NCBI GenBank assembly: GCA_024280635.1
Contig: JAJRPS010000031.1
Coordinates: 1 to 58,132, forward strand
DNA length: 58,132 bases
Reading direction: 5' to 3'
Source: Bacteroidota bacterium
GTDB taxonomy: Bacteria; Bacteroidota; Bacteroidia; Flavobacteriales; Flavobacteriaceae
Shown: positions 8,400 through 17,559 of the stretch, one piece after another
How the letters are laid out: every line of letters begins with the position of its first letter
How positions within the stretch are numbered: position 1 is the stretch's first letter
Program-made: the position numbers and the translations under genes
The notes under the pieces: generated by a model
Told to the model about the DNA's origin: nothing
Database searches by the model: none
The model's input: only the letters and a program-made list of their open reading frames with translations

Positions 8400-9320
8400 T
8401 CAGCCTCCTGAAACAATTATATTATCATAATAAATAGTTTCATCACTAGCCCATACTTGAGAGGTCAAACGAATGCGAAGTGTAGTGCCACTTAACCCCA
8501 TTTGCGTAACAGTACTGTCAGGGAAATTTCCATTAAACCCAGGTGATGGTCCTGCTACTAACGTATGATTTACTGTTCCATTTCCTCCAAAATTAACAAT
8601 CATAGTCCACGGGCCTCCATCAATAGAGTATTCTACATTTGTAAAATCATTCTTATTATTGTCAGCATCAGTACTATGATCTGCTGAGTCATATTCTAAT
8701 TTACCGGTTCCTCTTACATCTACAGAAAAACAAACGGTAGCATATCCGGAGATGTCTATTGCTGCTGTTGTTAAACTTATGGCTCCATCGGTATTATCTA
8801 ATTCCATTTCCCCTGCAGCATTTGTGTAGGCATAGTCATTATCTTGACCAACTGGTGATGGTGGTATCGGTGTATTGGCAGCACTATCATCAATTATCCA
8901 AGGAGCAAAAACTCCTGTAACATAATCTCCTGAATCCGTACGTCTATCTCTACCGGTGTGCAAAGCATAACTATTAAAATCTTCTAAATAAATTTGATTT
9001 GCACATGTAGGTACCGGAGCACAGTTAATACTCCTCCATACTGCTGCTTGTCCGTCATATATGTCCCAACACCATTTTCCTGTTGAGGCATCACTTACAA
9101 AAACTTGCATACCATCATCTACAGCTGTTACCGGTATTAAAGCTTGTTGTGCTTCTGTTACAACTGGCATAATAAACCCTCCTCTATTTGTTGTAGAAAA
9201 ATTTGAGGTTTGTATGTGTAAAACAGCCGCTGAACTTGGTGTTGTTCCTCCCATTGACACTTGTGAAAATGACAATGTACTTATAAAGATTAACAACAAA
9301 AATATTTTTATTTGTTTCAT
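8400..9320 (-). CDS. Secreted surface protein, array copy 2 (paralogue of the 7493-8386 protein)
   Basis: A 306-residue exported protein with signal MKQIKIFLLLIFISTLSFSQ. It is colinear with the next gene downstream: the same N-terminal module (GGTTPSSAAVLHIQ, GGFIMPVVTEAQQALIPV, STGKWCWDIYDG) and the same C-terminal beta-sandwich, with small insertions (for example TPIPPSPVGQDN). Four cysteines are present, including the W-C-W pair region and SINCAPVPTC. The gene begins 2 bases after the stop of copy 1 and ends 13 bases before copy 3, so all three form one operon. No catalytic motif is seen. Confidence 0.8.
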   Translation of the reverse strand: MKQIKIFLLLIFISTLSFSQVSMGGTTPSSAAVLHIQTSNFSTTNRGGFIMPVVTEAQQALIPVTAVDDGMQVFVSDASTGKWCWDIYDGQAAVWRSINCAPVPTCANQIYLEDFNSYALHTGRDRRTDSGDYVTGVFAPWIIDDSAANTPIPPSPVGQDNDYAYTNAAGEMELDNTDGAISLTTAAIDISGYATVCFSVDVRGTGKLEYDSADHSTDADNNKNDFTNVEYSIDGGPWTMIVNFGGNGTVNHTLVAGPSPGFNGNFPDSTVTQMGLSGTTLRIRLTSQVWASDETIYYDNIIVSGG

Positions 9321-9322
9321 CT

Positions 9323-10201
9323 TTATAATAAGTTTAATACTACATTATCAATAACCCATATTTCATTACTAGAGTTGTTTTTTAATTCAATACGGATAAA
9401 AAGTGTTGGTGATATTGGCAAACCTGTTAAAGTTACTTTAGAATATGCATTAGGTCCTGACAACAACCCTCCTCCTGGCGCTGTATATGCTGTTGGAACA
9501 TTGTTCCCGTCATAAACACCAGATGCCACTGCTGAACCTGCAAACCCCCAATATGAGTTTCCTGCTCCATTAACCGTTACTTCTGATGACCATGTTACCC
9601 CATCTGTACTTACAAACACTGTCATAACATCTGTTCCATCCATACCGTTTCCAGATGTTCCAGAAAATGCTGCTAAGTCAAATGATAAATTAACTGTTGT
9701 ATTTGTTGATGTATCTACCGATGCAAAATCTACATTAACTGTTGAGTTAGATACTTGATAGCCTTGAGAGCCATCTGAAAATCTTGGTGCACCACTAGGA
9801 AAAGGTCCTGTACCTGTTGAAAATGTTCCTCCTGATGCTGAATATGTTAGTTCAGGAGTATTAGGAACTAGCTCAAAATCTTGATACATTGCCGATGCGG
9901 CTACTGGCATGCAATACATGTTTACCCAGTTTGTAGATGTTGCATTATACATTTGCACGCAACGTGTAGTTCCATCTACTAAATAAATCATTAAGCCATC
10001 ATCTACCGCTGTAACAGGTATTAATGCTCTTTGACCTAAATTTACTACAGGCGGCATAAAACCTCCATAAACACCTGTTGCTGCATTTAAAGATACTAAA
10101 TGCAATACTGCTGCGGAACTTGGTGTAGTAGTATTAATTCCTACTTGACTATAACCAATAGTTGAAACTATTAGAAAAGCACTAAAAAGTATTTTTTTCA
10201 T
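9323..10201 (-). CDS. Secreted surface protein, array copy 1 (shared N-terminus, divergent C-terminus)
   Basis: A 292-residue exported protein with signal MKKILFSAFLIVSTIGYSQ. Residues about 20-100 match the other two array members (VGINTTTPSSAAVLHL, GGFMPPVVNLGQRALIPV, DDGLMIYLVD). The rest differs: a Gly/Ser/Thr-rich beta-sandwich with VNLSFDLAAFSGTSGNGMDG and VSTDGVTWSSEVTVNG, closing with EIWVIDNVVLNLL. The array therefore keeps one N-terminal module and varies the C-terminal domain. It is the first gene of the operon; its promoter must lie in 10202-10450. Function unknown. Confidence 0.8.
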   Translation of the reverse strand: MKKILFSAFLIVSTIGYSQVGINTTTPSSAAVLHLVSLNAATGVYGGFMPPVVNLGQRALIPVTAVDDGLMIYLVDGTTRCVQMYNATSTNWVNMYCMPVAASAMYQDFELVPNTPELTYSASGGTFSTGTGPFPSGAPRFSDGSQGYQVSNSTVNVDFASVDTSTNTTVNLSFDLAAFSGTSGNGMDGTDVMTVFVSTDGVTWSSEVTVNGAGNSYWGFAGSAVASGVYDGNNVPTAYTAPGGGLLSGPNAYSKVTLTGLPISPTLFIRIELKNNSSNEIWVIDNVVLNLL

Positions 10202-10506
10202 ATTAAATTATGTTAATTGAGTAAAACCGTTGGCAAGATAGTTTTTTTTTAAAAATTCACCAAATAGCTTATTAACAATTAGTTAAAATACTACTTCTAA
10301 AAGTAATTATAACATAACATAGTTATGATTACTCTACTAGTATCAACCATAATATATTGCAATAAAAAATTGTTAATAAATTAATGTAATTAAAAATATT
10401 TATCCACTTGTATTATTGTTATTCAAAAGTTTGAATGAAAAACTATAAAATATATTTCGCCATAAGTAAGCGTTGCTTATATTTGCAGTTCAGAAAATTC
10501 AGATTC
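10202..10506. other. Divergent intergenic region between the surface-protein array and pheT
   Basis: 305 very AT-rich bases without a convincing gene. It must hold the promoter of the minus-strand array on the left and it holds the pheT -7 element on the right (10478-10485). I see no structured RNA or strong inverted repeat. An ATG at 10435 is in frame with pheT, but it lies upstream of the promoter element. Confidence 0.6.
10478..10485 (+). promoter_or_regulatory. Probable -7 promoter element of pheT (TATATTTG)
   Basis: TATATTTG fits the Bacteroidota TAnnTTTG box and lies 21 bases before the pheT ATG at 10507. No clear TTG -33 element is found at the expected distance. Its position rules against starting pheT at 10435. 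Confidence 0.55.
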
Positions 10507-12933
10507 ATGAAAATATCATACAACTGGTTAAAACAATTTATCAAATTATATTGGGATGCCGAAAAAACAGGTGATTTATTAACAGACCTCGGTTTAGAAG
10601 TAGAAGGTATTGATACCTTTCAATCTATAAAAGGAGGATTACAAGGTATTGTTGTAGGACATGTACTTACTTGTGAAAAACATCCAAATGCCGATAAATT
10701 AAATATTACTACTATTGATTTAGGGAATGGAAAACCTTTGCAAATAGTATGTGGAGCACCCAATATTGCTGTAGGGCAAAAAGTGCCCGTTGCTATCATT
10801 GGTACCGTTTTATATGCTGATGATGGTTCTGATTTTAAAATTAAAAAAGGTAAAATTAGAGGAGAAGAATCATGGGGCATGGTATGTTCTGAAGTAGAAC
10901 TAGGTTTAGGAGCAGATGCTAGTGGTATTATGGTTTTAGATGATAGTCTAACACCAGGAACTCCTTGCTCTGATGTGTTTAAAATAGAAAATGATTTGGT
11001 TTTTGAAATTGGATTAACCCCCAACCGATCAGATGCAATGAGTCATTTTGGTATTGCTCGAGATTTAAAAGCAGGTTTATTACAACAAGGAACAAAAGTC
11101 GAATTAATTACTCCATCAGTGAGTGATTTTCATATTGAAAACAGAACGCAAAAAATAGAAATTAAAATTGCTGATAAAAAAATCACTCCTCGCTATTGCG
11201 GTGTAACGATATCTGATATAAAAGTAACGGATTCCCCTACTTGGTTACAAAATAGATTAAAGGCTATAGGTTTAACTCCAAAAAATAATATTGTAGATGC
11301 AACTAATTATGTATTGCATGAGTTAGGACAACCCTTACATGCATTTGATTTAACTCAAATAAAAGGAAATACCATAGAAGTTAAAAATGCAATTTCGGGA
11401 ACTAAATTCACCACTTTAGACGGTGTCGTACGTGAGTTACATGAGGATGACTTGATGATTTATAATGCTAGTGAGCCCATGTGTATTGCAGGTGTTTTAG
11501 GAGGTGAAAATTCTGGAGTTACTCAAAATACCTCCGCAATATTTTTAGAAAGTGCTTATTTTAATCCTGTAAGCATTAGAAAAACTGCAAAAAGACACGC
11601 TTTAAATACCGATGCTTCTTTTCGTTTTGAAAGAGGTATTGACCCTAATACAACTGAATATGCATTAAAACGTGCTGCTTTATTGATACAAGGAATTGCA
11701 GGTGGACATATCTCATCTAACATAGAGGATTTTTACCCTGAGAAAATAGAGGATTTTCAGGTAACCTTATCCTTTGACAACGCTAAAAAATTAATTGGGC
11801 AAGAAATACCGAAGGAAACCATTAAAAGTATTTTAACATCTTTGGATATTAAAGTTAATAATGTTACCGAAGCAGGTTTGGGTTTAACCGTACCAGCTTA
11901 CCGAAATGATGTTACTAGAGAAGCTGATATTATTGAAGAAATCTTAAGAGTTTACGGCTACAACAATATTGAGTATTCTAACAAATTGAATGCTACTATG
12001 AGTCACGCTCCAAAATTTGAAGATTATAAGGTGCAAAACATAGTTGCTAATCAATTGATAGGACAAGGTTTTAATGAAATTATGGCAAATTCATTAACCA
12101 CCCCTAAATATGCTACATTATCAGAGCAATTAAAGGAGGAACACAATGTAACCTTGTTAAATCCATTAAGTGCCGATTTGTCTACTATGCGACAATCGTT
12201 ATTATTTTCTGGATTAGAAGCTGTTGCCTATAATATTAACCGTAAACAATCCAATTTACAATTTTTTGAATTCGGAAAAACCTATCATAATTTTGAATCG
12301 GGATATCAAGAAAACAAGCACTTAACACTGTTTGTTACTGGTAATCGCACACAAGATAGTTGGATTAATACTGTTAAAGAAACCGATTTCTTTTACTTAA
12401 AAGGAATTGTAGAAAACATTTTAGCTCGTTTAGGGGTTTCTAAATTAAAATCAGCACCATTAAAAACAGATGTTTTATCAGAAGGTATGACCTTGAGTTT
12501 AGGAAAAATGAAATTGGTAGAATTTGGTGTTGTAAAACGTAATATTTTAAAATCATTTGGAATAAGTCAAGAAGTGATTTTTGCTGATTTTAACTGGGGT
12601 AATGTTTTAGAAGTTGCTAAATTTAATAAAACTAAATTTACAGATATTCCAAAATATCCATCTGTAAAACGTGATTTTGCTTTATTAGTAGATCAGAGCG
12701 TAACTTTTAAAGAAATTTATACTTTGGCACAACAAAGTGAGCGCAATTTACTAGCCAACATCAACCTGTTTGATGTTTATGAAGGTGATAAACTACCCAA
12801 AGGTAAAAAAAGTTACGCAGTGAGTTTTACTTTACAAGATGCAAATAAAACGCTTACTGAAAAGCAAATTGATAAAATTATGAGTAAATTACAAACTACT
12901 TTTGAAAAGCAATTAAATGCTGAATTGCGTTAA
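10507..12933 (+). CDS. pheT: Phenylalanyl-tRNA synthetase beta subunit
   Basis: PheT pairs with PheS in a heterotetramer that charges tRNA-Phe. The 808-residue protein starts MKISYNWLKQFI, the standard PheT N-terminus. An EMAP/OB-type tRNA-binding domain follows (about 40-155; KHPNADKLNI, VCGAPNI), then the B3/4 editing domain, the B5 domain and a C-terminal ferredoxin-fold anticodon-binding domain (KYPSVKRDFALLVD to the end). I chose the ATG at 10507 over 10435 because of the family start and the promoter element at 10478. pheS is not in the window, so the two subunits are unlinked here. A terminator follows. Confidence 0.97.
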   Translation: MKISYNWLKQFIKLYWDAEKTGDLLTDLGLEVEGIDTFQSIKGGLQGIVVGHVLTCEKHPNADKLNITTIDLGNGKPLQIVCGAPNIAVGQKVPVAIIGTVLYADDGSDFKIKKGKIRGEESWGMVCSEVELGLGADASGIMVLDDSLTPGTPCSDVFKIENDLVFEIGLTPNRSDAMSHFGIARDLKAGLLQQGTKVELITPSVSDFHIENRTQKIEIKIADKKITPRYCGVTISDIKVTDSPTWLQNRLKAIGLTPKNNIVDATNYVLHELGQPLHAFDLTQIKGNTIEVKNAISGTKFTTLDGVVRELHEDDLMIYNASEPMCIAGVLGGENSGVTQNTSAIFLESAYFNPVSIRKTAKRHALNTDASFRFERGIDPNTTEYALKRAALLIQGIAGGHISSNIEDFYPEKIEDFQVTLSFDNAKKLIGQEIPKETIKSILTSLDIKVNNVTEAGLGLTVPAYRNDVTREADIIEEILRVYGYNNIEYSNKLNATMSHAPKFEDYKVQNIVANQLIGQGFNEIMANSLTTPKYATLSEQLKEEHNVTLLNPLSADLSTMRQSLLFSGLEAVAYNINRKQSNLQFFEFGKTYHNFESGYQENKHLTLFVTGNRTQDSWINTVKETDFFYLKGIVENILARLGVSKLKSAPLKTDVLSEGMTLSLGKMKLVEFGVVKRNILKSFGISQEVIFADFNWGNVLEVAKFNKTKFTDIPKYPSVKRDFALLVDQSVTFKEIYTLAQQSERNLLANINLFDVYEGDKLPKGKKSYAVSFTLQDANKTLTEKQIDKIMSKLQTTFEKQLNAELR

Positions 12934-12954
12934 AAAAAACTATATTATTAAAAT

Positions 12955-12983
12955 AAAAAGCCGCTCATTTGAGTGGCTTTTTT
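12955..12983. terminator. Bidirectional terminator between pheT and the MscS gene
   Basis: A11-type stem of AAAAAGCCGCTC against GAGTGGCTTTTT with a 4-base ATTT loop (12967-12970) and one G-T pair. It has A and T runs on both sides, so it serves the convergent genes pheT (+) and the MscS channel (-). Confidence 0.85.
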
Positions 12984-12998
12984 AGGTGTAAATTGGTA

Positions 12999-13844
12999 TT
13001 ACTCGACAATTTTACGCAATGGTATTGGTAATTGTATGCTTTCTTTCAAGAAACGCTTGTGTACACTTTCCTTTAAAATACATTTCATTTTAAATTCCCA
13101 TATCGGTTCACTCAACCATATGTAAGCTCTTAAGTGTACCGCGGTTTCGGTTACTTCCACCACCCTAATGTCAAATTGAGTAACATTATTGAGTATTTCT
13201 ACTGGAGTACGATTATCCATAACATGATCTAGTTTTTCTGCCTCTTCCTCTATAATTGCTTTTGCTTTATCAATATCGGCATACAAACTAATCAAAAAAT
13301 TATTAAAACTTAATATTTTGGCTTCGTCAATACTATGGTTTAAGACCGACTCGGTACTAATTACTGAGTTGGGTATAATCAATCGTTTGTTTTCAAAATT
13401 ATTAATTACCGTATGGCGTAAGGTAATGTCATCTACAATTCCCATACGCTCACTATCTAAGCGAATATAATCACCTATTCTAAACGGTCTAAACAATACA
13501 ATAAACAAGCCTGCAATTAAATTAGAAATAGCGTCTTTAGCTGCAAAACCTATAATTGCTGCTAATATTCCTGCTCCTGAAAATATTGCTCCTGCTTGTC
13601 TCCTAAAAATAGGTACGGTAAAAATAATTACCAATATGCCTATCATTCCACATAAAAAACGAAGCGAATTACGAGTAAATTTTAAACTAGTTTCTCCAAA
13701 TTTTTGTTTAGTAGCGTGTCTTTTTAAAAAGAATACTACAATAAATCTTAAAATTCGAGAAGCTATCCATGACAAGAATATCACTACACTTATATATAAT
13801 GAAATGCCTAAAACGGTATTTAAGTTAAAATAAGAGGTTATCAT
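12999..13844 (-). CDS. Small mechanosensitive channel, MscS family
   Basis: A 281-residue MscS-family channel that should open on membrane tension during osmotic downshock. Three membrane segments are visible at about 12-36, 60-80 and 88-118. The third is the pore helix, with GAGILAAIIGFAAKDAISNL, followed by RPFRIGDYIRLD, the conserved start of the cytoplasmic beta domain, and NSVISTESVLNHS. It lacks the extra N-terminal domains of MscK/YbiO. Its ATG overlaps the stop of the upstream secreted protein by 4 bases (ATGA), so the two are translationally coupled. Confidence 0.9.
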   Translation of the reverse strand: MITSYFNLNTVLGISLYISVVIFLSWIASRILRFIVVFFLKRHATKQKFGETSLKFTRNSLRFLCGMIGILVIIFTVPIFRRQAGAIFSGAGILAAIIGFAAKDAISNLIAGLFIVLFRPFRIGDYIRLDSERMGIVDDITLRHTVINNFENKRLIIPNSVISTESVLNHSIDEAKILSFNNFLISLYADIDKAKAIIEEEAEKLDHVMDNRTPVEILNNVTQFDIRVVEVTETAVHLRAYIWLSEPIWEFKMKCILKESVHKRFLKESIQLPIPLRKIVE

Positions 13845-14413
13845 TTTATTTTCTTTAAAATTGCTTTTTGTCTTCCATTTATAAAATTAGTAACTACCTC
13901 GGGTATTTTCTCTCCATCTATTGTTGTGTTACCCGTTAGAGTCTTTTTTTTATCCGTAGCAGATATGATTTCAAACTGAATTGTTTCTATATCTAGTTGT
14001 GTGTAGGTAGCTACTATAAAGTTATCCATCACTTTAAAAAAACTAGTAAAAATATTATTGTGTAAAAAAGCATCAATTACAATGCTGTTTTTTTCATCTA
14101 TTTGATAATGTCCTTTATTTTTATCTACTATTTTTACTTCATACGCACGCACATCAGTAGGTTTCCCCTTCATTTTATATATAAGCGACCAACTGTAAAC
14201 GGAATCTGTTTTTTCGACAATTTTTAATTCCATTGGTAATTGCATTCGCACTTTATCTACACCATAAATTAGAAGTTTTCCTTCATAATTTCCTTCCCAA
14301 GAAGCAGGAAAACACTTTAATACTTCCTGGTTTTTAGTTAGTTCTATAGAGTTTTCCTGTGCTTTAGTGCCTACTGTTATCAAAAATATCGCTAATAAAA
14401 TAACCTTTTTCAT
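13841..14413 (-). CDS. Secreted protein of unknown function
   Basis: A 190-residue protein with signal peptide MKKVILLAIFLITVGTKAQ. The mature part begins near ENSIELTKNQEVLKCFPASW and has alternating strands (GNYEGKLLIYG, MQLPMELKIVEK, YSWSLIYKMKG), suggesting a small periplasmic beta fold. I do not recognise a named family. I chose the ATG at 14413 rather than 14479 because it starts a normal signal peptide. It shares a 4-base overlap with the MscS channel, so it may act in the same envelope-stress setting. Confidence 0.75.
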   Translation of the reverse strand: MKKVILLAIFLITVGTKAQENSIELTKNQEVLKCFPASWEGNYEGKLLIYGVDKVRMQLPMELKIVEKTDSVYSWSLIYKMKGKPTDVRAYEVKIVDKNKGHYQIDEKNSIVIDAFLHNNIFTSFFKVMDNFIVATYTQLDIETIQFEIISATDKKKTLTGNTTIDGEKIPEVVTNFINGRQKAILKKIK

Positions 14414-14545
14414 TAATATTAATTTAAAATATATTTTCATAAAAAACAAAGTTACATCATTTATTAATACAAGGAACATTTTAATCTATTGCTAAACAAA
14501 AATATTGTTTGTAAATTAGCCAACCAAATATTAGAACACATACTC

Positions 14546-16174
14546 ATGGATATCAACTTCAATAAAAACGAAGATTACAATAAATTATTAATTACTGATT
14601 TACGTAAACGCTTTGCAAAAGTAAAATTAGGAGGCGGACAAAAACGTATTGATAAGCATCATGCAAAAGGTAAAATGACCGCTCGTGAACGTATTGATTA
14701 CCTATTAGATAAGAAAAAACCGTGTATTGAAATTGCTACTTTTGCGGGTGATGGCATGTATGAGGAACATGGTGGATGCCCTTCTGGTGGTGTGGTTATT
14801 AAAATTGGTTATGTTAGTGGTAAACAATGTATTGTTGTAGCAAATGATGCTACTGTAAAAGCAGGTGCTTGGTTTCCGATAACAGGTAAAAAGAACCTAA
14901 GAGCGCAAGAAATTTCAATTGAAAACCGCTTACCTATTATCTATTTAGTAGATAGCGCAGGGGTATATTTACCCATGCAAGATGAAATTTTTCCTGACAA
15001 AGAACATTTTGGACGTATTTTCAGAAACAATGCCGTAATGAGTAGTATGGGAATTACGCAAATAGCCGCTGTTATGGGTAGTTGTGTTGCTGGTGGTGCA
15101 TATTTACCTATCATGAGTGATGAAGCGCTTATTGTTGATAAAACAGGGAGTATATTTTTAGCGGGTAGTTACTTAGTAAAAGCTGCTATTGGAGAAAATA
15201 TTGATAATGAAACGCTAGGAGGTGCCACTACTCATTGTGAAATTTCTGGCGTAACGGATTACAAAGCAAAAGATGACAAAGATGCTTTGGATACCATCAG
15301 ACGTACAATGGGTAGAATTGGCGATTTTGACAAAGCAGGTTATAATAGAACTGCCCCTACTCGTCCTATAGAAAATGAAAAAGATATTTATGGTATTTTG
15401 CCAAAATCACGTTCCGATCAATATGATATGAAAGAAATTATCAAACGTTTGGTTGATGATTCTGAATTTGATGAATATAAAAAAGACTACGGTAAAAGCA
15501 TTATTACCTGTTACGCTCGTATTGATGGTTGGGCAGTTGGTATTGTTGCTAATCAACGTAAAGTAGTCAAAAATAAAAAAGGGGAAATGCAATTTGGAGG
15601 TGTTATATATTCTGACTCTGCTGATAAAGCAACCCGATTTATTGCCAATTGTAACCAAAAGAAGATCCCGTTAGTTTTTTTACAAGACGTTACCGGTTTT
15701 ATGGTAGGTAGTAAAAGTGAACACGGTGGTATTATAAAAGATGGTGCAAAAATGGTAAACGCCGTTAGTAATAGCGTAGTTCCAAAATTTACAATAATTA
15801 TAGGAAACTCTTATGGTGCAGGAAATTATGCTATGTGTGGTAAAGCCTATGATCCACGTTTAATAGTTTCGTGGCCAAGTGCTAATTTAGCCGTTATGAG
15901 TGGTACTGCTGCAGCAAAAGTATTGTTGCAAATAGAAAAAGCATCACTATTAAAAAAAGGAGAAGAAATTACTCCAGAAAAAGAAAAGGAGCTATTCAAT
16001 AATATAAAAGAGCGGTATGACAATCAAATATCTCCTTATTATGCGGCTTCCCGCATTTGGACGGACGGTGTTATTGACCCTTTAGACACTCGTAAATGGA
16101 TTTCATTAGGTGTTGAAGCGGCTGACCATGCGCCAATTGAAAAACCGTTTAATTTAGGTGTAATTCAAGTATAA
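14546..16174 (+). CDS. Acyl-CoA carboxylase beta subunit (methylcrotonyl-CoA carboxylase type)
   Basis: A 542-residue carboxyltransferase subunit of a biotin-dependent acyl-CoA carboxylase. Motifs are KGKMTARERID, the N-terminal crotonase-fold oxyanion region, the segment LVDSAGVYLPMQDEIFPDKE with HFGRIF, GSCVAGGAYLPIMSDE, and the C-terminal QFGGVIYSDSADKATRFI and GNSYGAGNYAMCG. The DSAG.YLPMQ..FPD..HFGRIF pattern fits MccB (leucine catabolism) better than PccB. Its biotinylated alpha subunit is not in the window. I used the ATG at 14546; a TTG start at 14489 would coincide with the -33 element of a plausible promoter (TTG 14489, TAAATTAG 14512). Confidence 0.88.
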   Translation: MDINFNKNEDYNKLLITDLRKRFAKVKLGGGQKRIDKHHAKGKMTARERIDYLLDKKKPCIEIATFAGDGMYEEHGGCPSGGVVIKIGYVSGKQCIVVANDATVKAGAWFPITGKKNLRAQEISIENRLPIIYLVDSAGVYLPMQDEIFPDKEHFGRIFRNNAVMSSMGITQIAAVMGSCVAGGAYLPIMSDEALIVDKTGSIFLAGSYLVKAAIGENIDNETLGGATTHCEISGVTDYKAKDDKDALDTIRRTMGRIGDFDKAGYNRTAPTRPIENEKDIYGILPKSRSDQYDMKEIIKRLVDDSEFDEYKKDYGKSIITCYARIDGWAVGIVANQRKVVKNKKGEMQFGGVIYSDSADKATRFIANCNQKKIPLVFLQDVTGFMVGSKSEHGGIIKDGAKMVNAVSNSVVPKFTIIIGNSYGAGNYAMCGKAYDPRLIVSWPSANLAVMSGTAAAKVLLQIEKASLLKKGEEITPEKEKELFNNIKERYDNQISPYYAASRIWTDGVIDPLDTRKWISLGVEAADHAPIEKPFNLGVIQV

Positions 16175-16264
16175 CAACACTTTATAAGTAATTTATTTGT
16201 TTCATATCAGAAAAATAGTATATTAGAGGCACAAAACAATAATATCAACTTAAAAATATAAAAA

Positions 16265-16900
16265 ATGTCAGGAATTTTAGACTTATTAAACAGCGATTTA
16301 GGTAAAACATTAGTTAATGGTGTTGCAGGTAGCACAGGACAACCAACAGATAAAACATCATCATTATTAACCATGGCTTTACCTGTATTAATGGGCGCTA
16401 TGAAACGTAATGCTGCTACTCCAGAGGGTGCTGCAGGATTAATGGGAGCATTAGAAAAACATGATGGTTCTATTTTAGATAATCTAGGAGGTTTATTTGG
16501 TGGTGGCGTTGATGAAAATATTATGCAAGATGGAGCAGGTATTTTAGGTCATGTTTTAGGAGGCTCTAAAGATAATGTTGCTAATGCATTAGCTCAAAAA
16601 TCAGGAATGGATATGGGTGATGTAATGAAAGTATTATCTGTAGCTGCTCCTATTGTAATGGGATATCTAGGTAAACAAAAACGTCAATCTAACATTAGTG
16701 ATCAAAACGGAATTGGTGATTTATTAGGTGGTTTATTAGGTGGCGGAGCTACTGCTGGTAAACAACAAAGCTTAATTGAATCATTATTAGATGGTAATGG
16801 GGATGGAAGTATTCTTGATGATGTTGCTGGTATGGTTTTAAATAGCGGTGGTAAAAAAGGAGGACTTGGTGGTCTTTTAGGTGGTCTTTTTGGAAGGTAA
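16265..16900 (+). CDS. DUF937 family protein
   Basis: A 211-residue DUF937 protein. It is rich in Gly, Leu, Met and Asp, with helical repeats such as SLLTMALPVLMGAMKRN and VLSVAAPIVMGYLGKQKRQ, and it ends in a Gly-rich KKGGLGGLLGGLFGR. There is no signal peptide. DUF937 proteins (E. coli YidB-like) have no established biochemical role. It has its own upstream spacer with a near-consensus promoter (TTTG at 16196, TATATTAG at 16219) and a strong terminator behind, so it is probably monocistronic. Confidence 0.85.
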   Translation: MSGILDLLNSDLGKTLVNGVAGSTGQPTDKTSSLLTMALPVLMGAMKRNAATPEGAAGLMGALEKHDGSILDNLGGLFGGGVDENIMQDGAGILGHVLGGSKDNVANALAQKSGMDMGDVMKVLSVAAPIVMGYLGKQKRQSNISDQNGIGDLLGGLLGGGATAGKQQSLIESLLDGNGDGSILDDVAGMVLNSGGKKGGLGGLLGGLFGR

Positions 16901-16923
16901 TGAAACTTCACCTTAAGATTTAT

Positions 16924-16953
16924 AAACCGAACTGTAACAAGTTCGGTTTTTTT
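16924..16953 (+). terminator. Rho-independent terminator after the DUF937 gene
   Basis: Perfect 10-bp stem (16924-16933 with 16940-16949), 6-base loop and a T run to 16953. It directly follows the DUF937 stop. Confidence 0.85.
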
Positions 16954-17002
16954 ATGCTTTGTGCGATTAAATTCTGTATTTTTACGCTATGAAAAAAACG
17001 CT

Positions 17003-17506
17003 ATGAAGAATTTTAAAAAAGAATGGCAAATTACTAAAAACTGGCAGTTACTATTTCCTTTTTTAGGAATATTAGCTTTACTACTTTCGGGTTTTCTAAT
17101 TGCAAAATTAGCACTTAAAAAATATGCTATAGACAATACTATTTTATTAGGTTTTTTATCCTTTTTTATAGCCTATATTTTACTCAATTTAGTTTTAAAA
17201 ATATTTATAAAATTAGAGTACAAATGGAATATTAACCAGCGTTGGGAGATTATTGCTGTCTTTTTAGTGTTTTCCGTAACGGGTAGTTTAGCCGCAAAAA
17301 TATCTGGACCGGTTACTGAGTTTATAGGTTTACATCAATTAGATAGTAAATTTTGGTTTTGGATATTTCGAATTTTAATCATCTACCCTATTTATCAGGT
17401 TTTATTAGTTGCCGTTGGGTGGTTATTTGGTCAATTCACCTTTTTTTGGGAATTTGAAAAGAAAATGCTGAAACGGATGGGATTCAAAAGGTTTTTTAAA
17501 AACTAA
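17003..17506 (+). CDS. Integral membrane protein of unknown function, possibly DUF6787
   Basis: A 167-residue protein starting MKNFKKEWQITKNWQLLFPF, with about four membrane segments: GILALLLSGFLIAKLAL, LGFLSFFIAYILLNLV, WEIIAVFLVFSVTGSLAA and FRILIIYPIYQVLLVAVGWLFG. The closing WEFEKKMLKRMGFKRFF is cytoplasmic and basic. I recall similar small flavobacterial proteins grouped as DUF6787, but cannot confirm this. I chose the ATG at 17003; an ATG at 16989 opens a frame that stops after five codons. It lies between two terminators, so it is transcribed alone. Confidence 0.75.
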   Translation: MKNFKKEWQITKNWQLLFPFLGILALLLSGFLIAKLALKKYAIDNTILLGFLSFFIAYILLNLVLKIFIKLEYKWNINQRWEIIAVFLVFSVTGSLAAKISGPVTEFIGLHQLDSKFWFWIFRILIIYPIYQVLLVAVGWLFGQFTFFWEFEKKMLKRMGFKRFFKN

Positions 17507-17512
17507 TCAAAT

Positions 17513-17541
17513 AAAAGGCTTCGATAGTATCGAAGCCTTTT
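17513..17541. terminator. Bidirectional terminator between convergent membrane-protein genes
   Basis: Perfect 13-bp stem (17513-17525 with 17529-17541) and a 3-base loop, with A and T runs at the outer ends. It separates the plus-strand gene ending at 17506 from the minus-strand gene ending at 17560. Confidence 0.88.
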
Positions 17542-17559
17542 ATTTTAATATTTAGTTTA

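Noticed and set aside
10435-10506. 24-residue N-terminal extension of pheT
   Set aside because: A TAnnTTTG promoter element (10478-10485) sits inside it, and the family starts at MKISYNWLKQ (10507).
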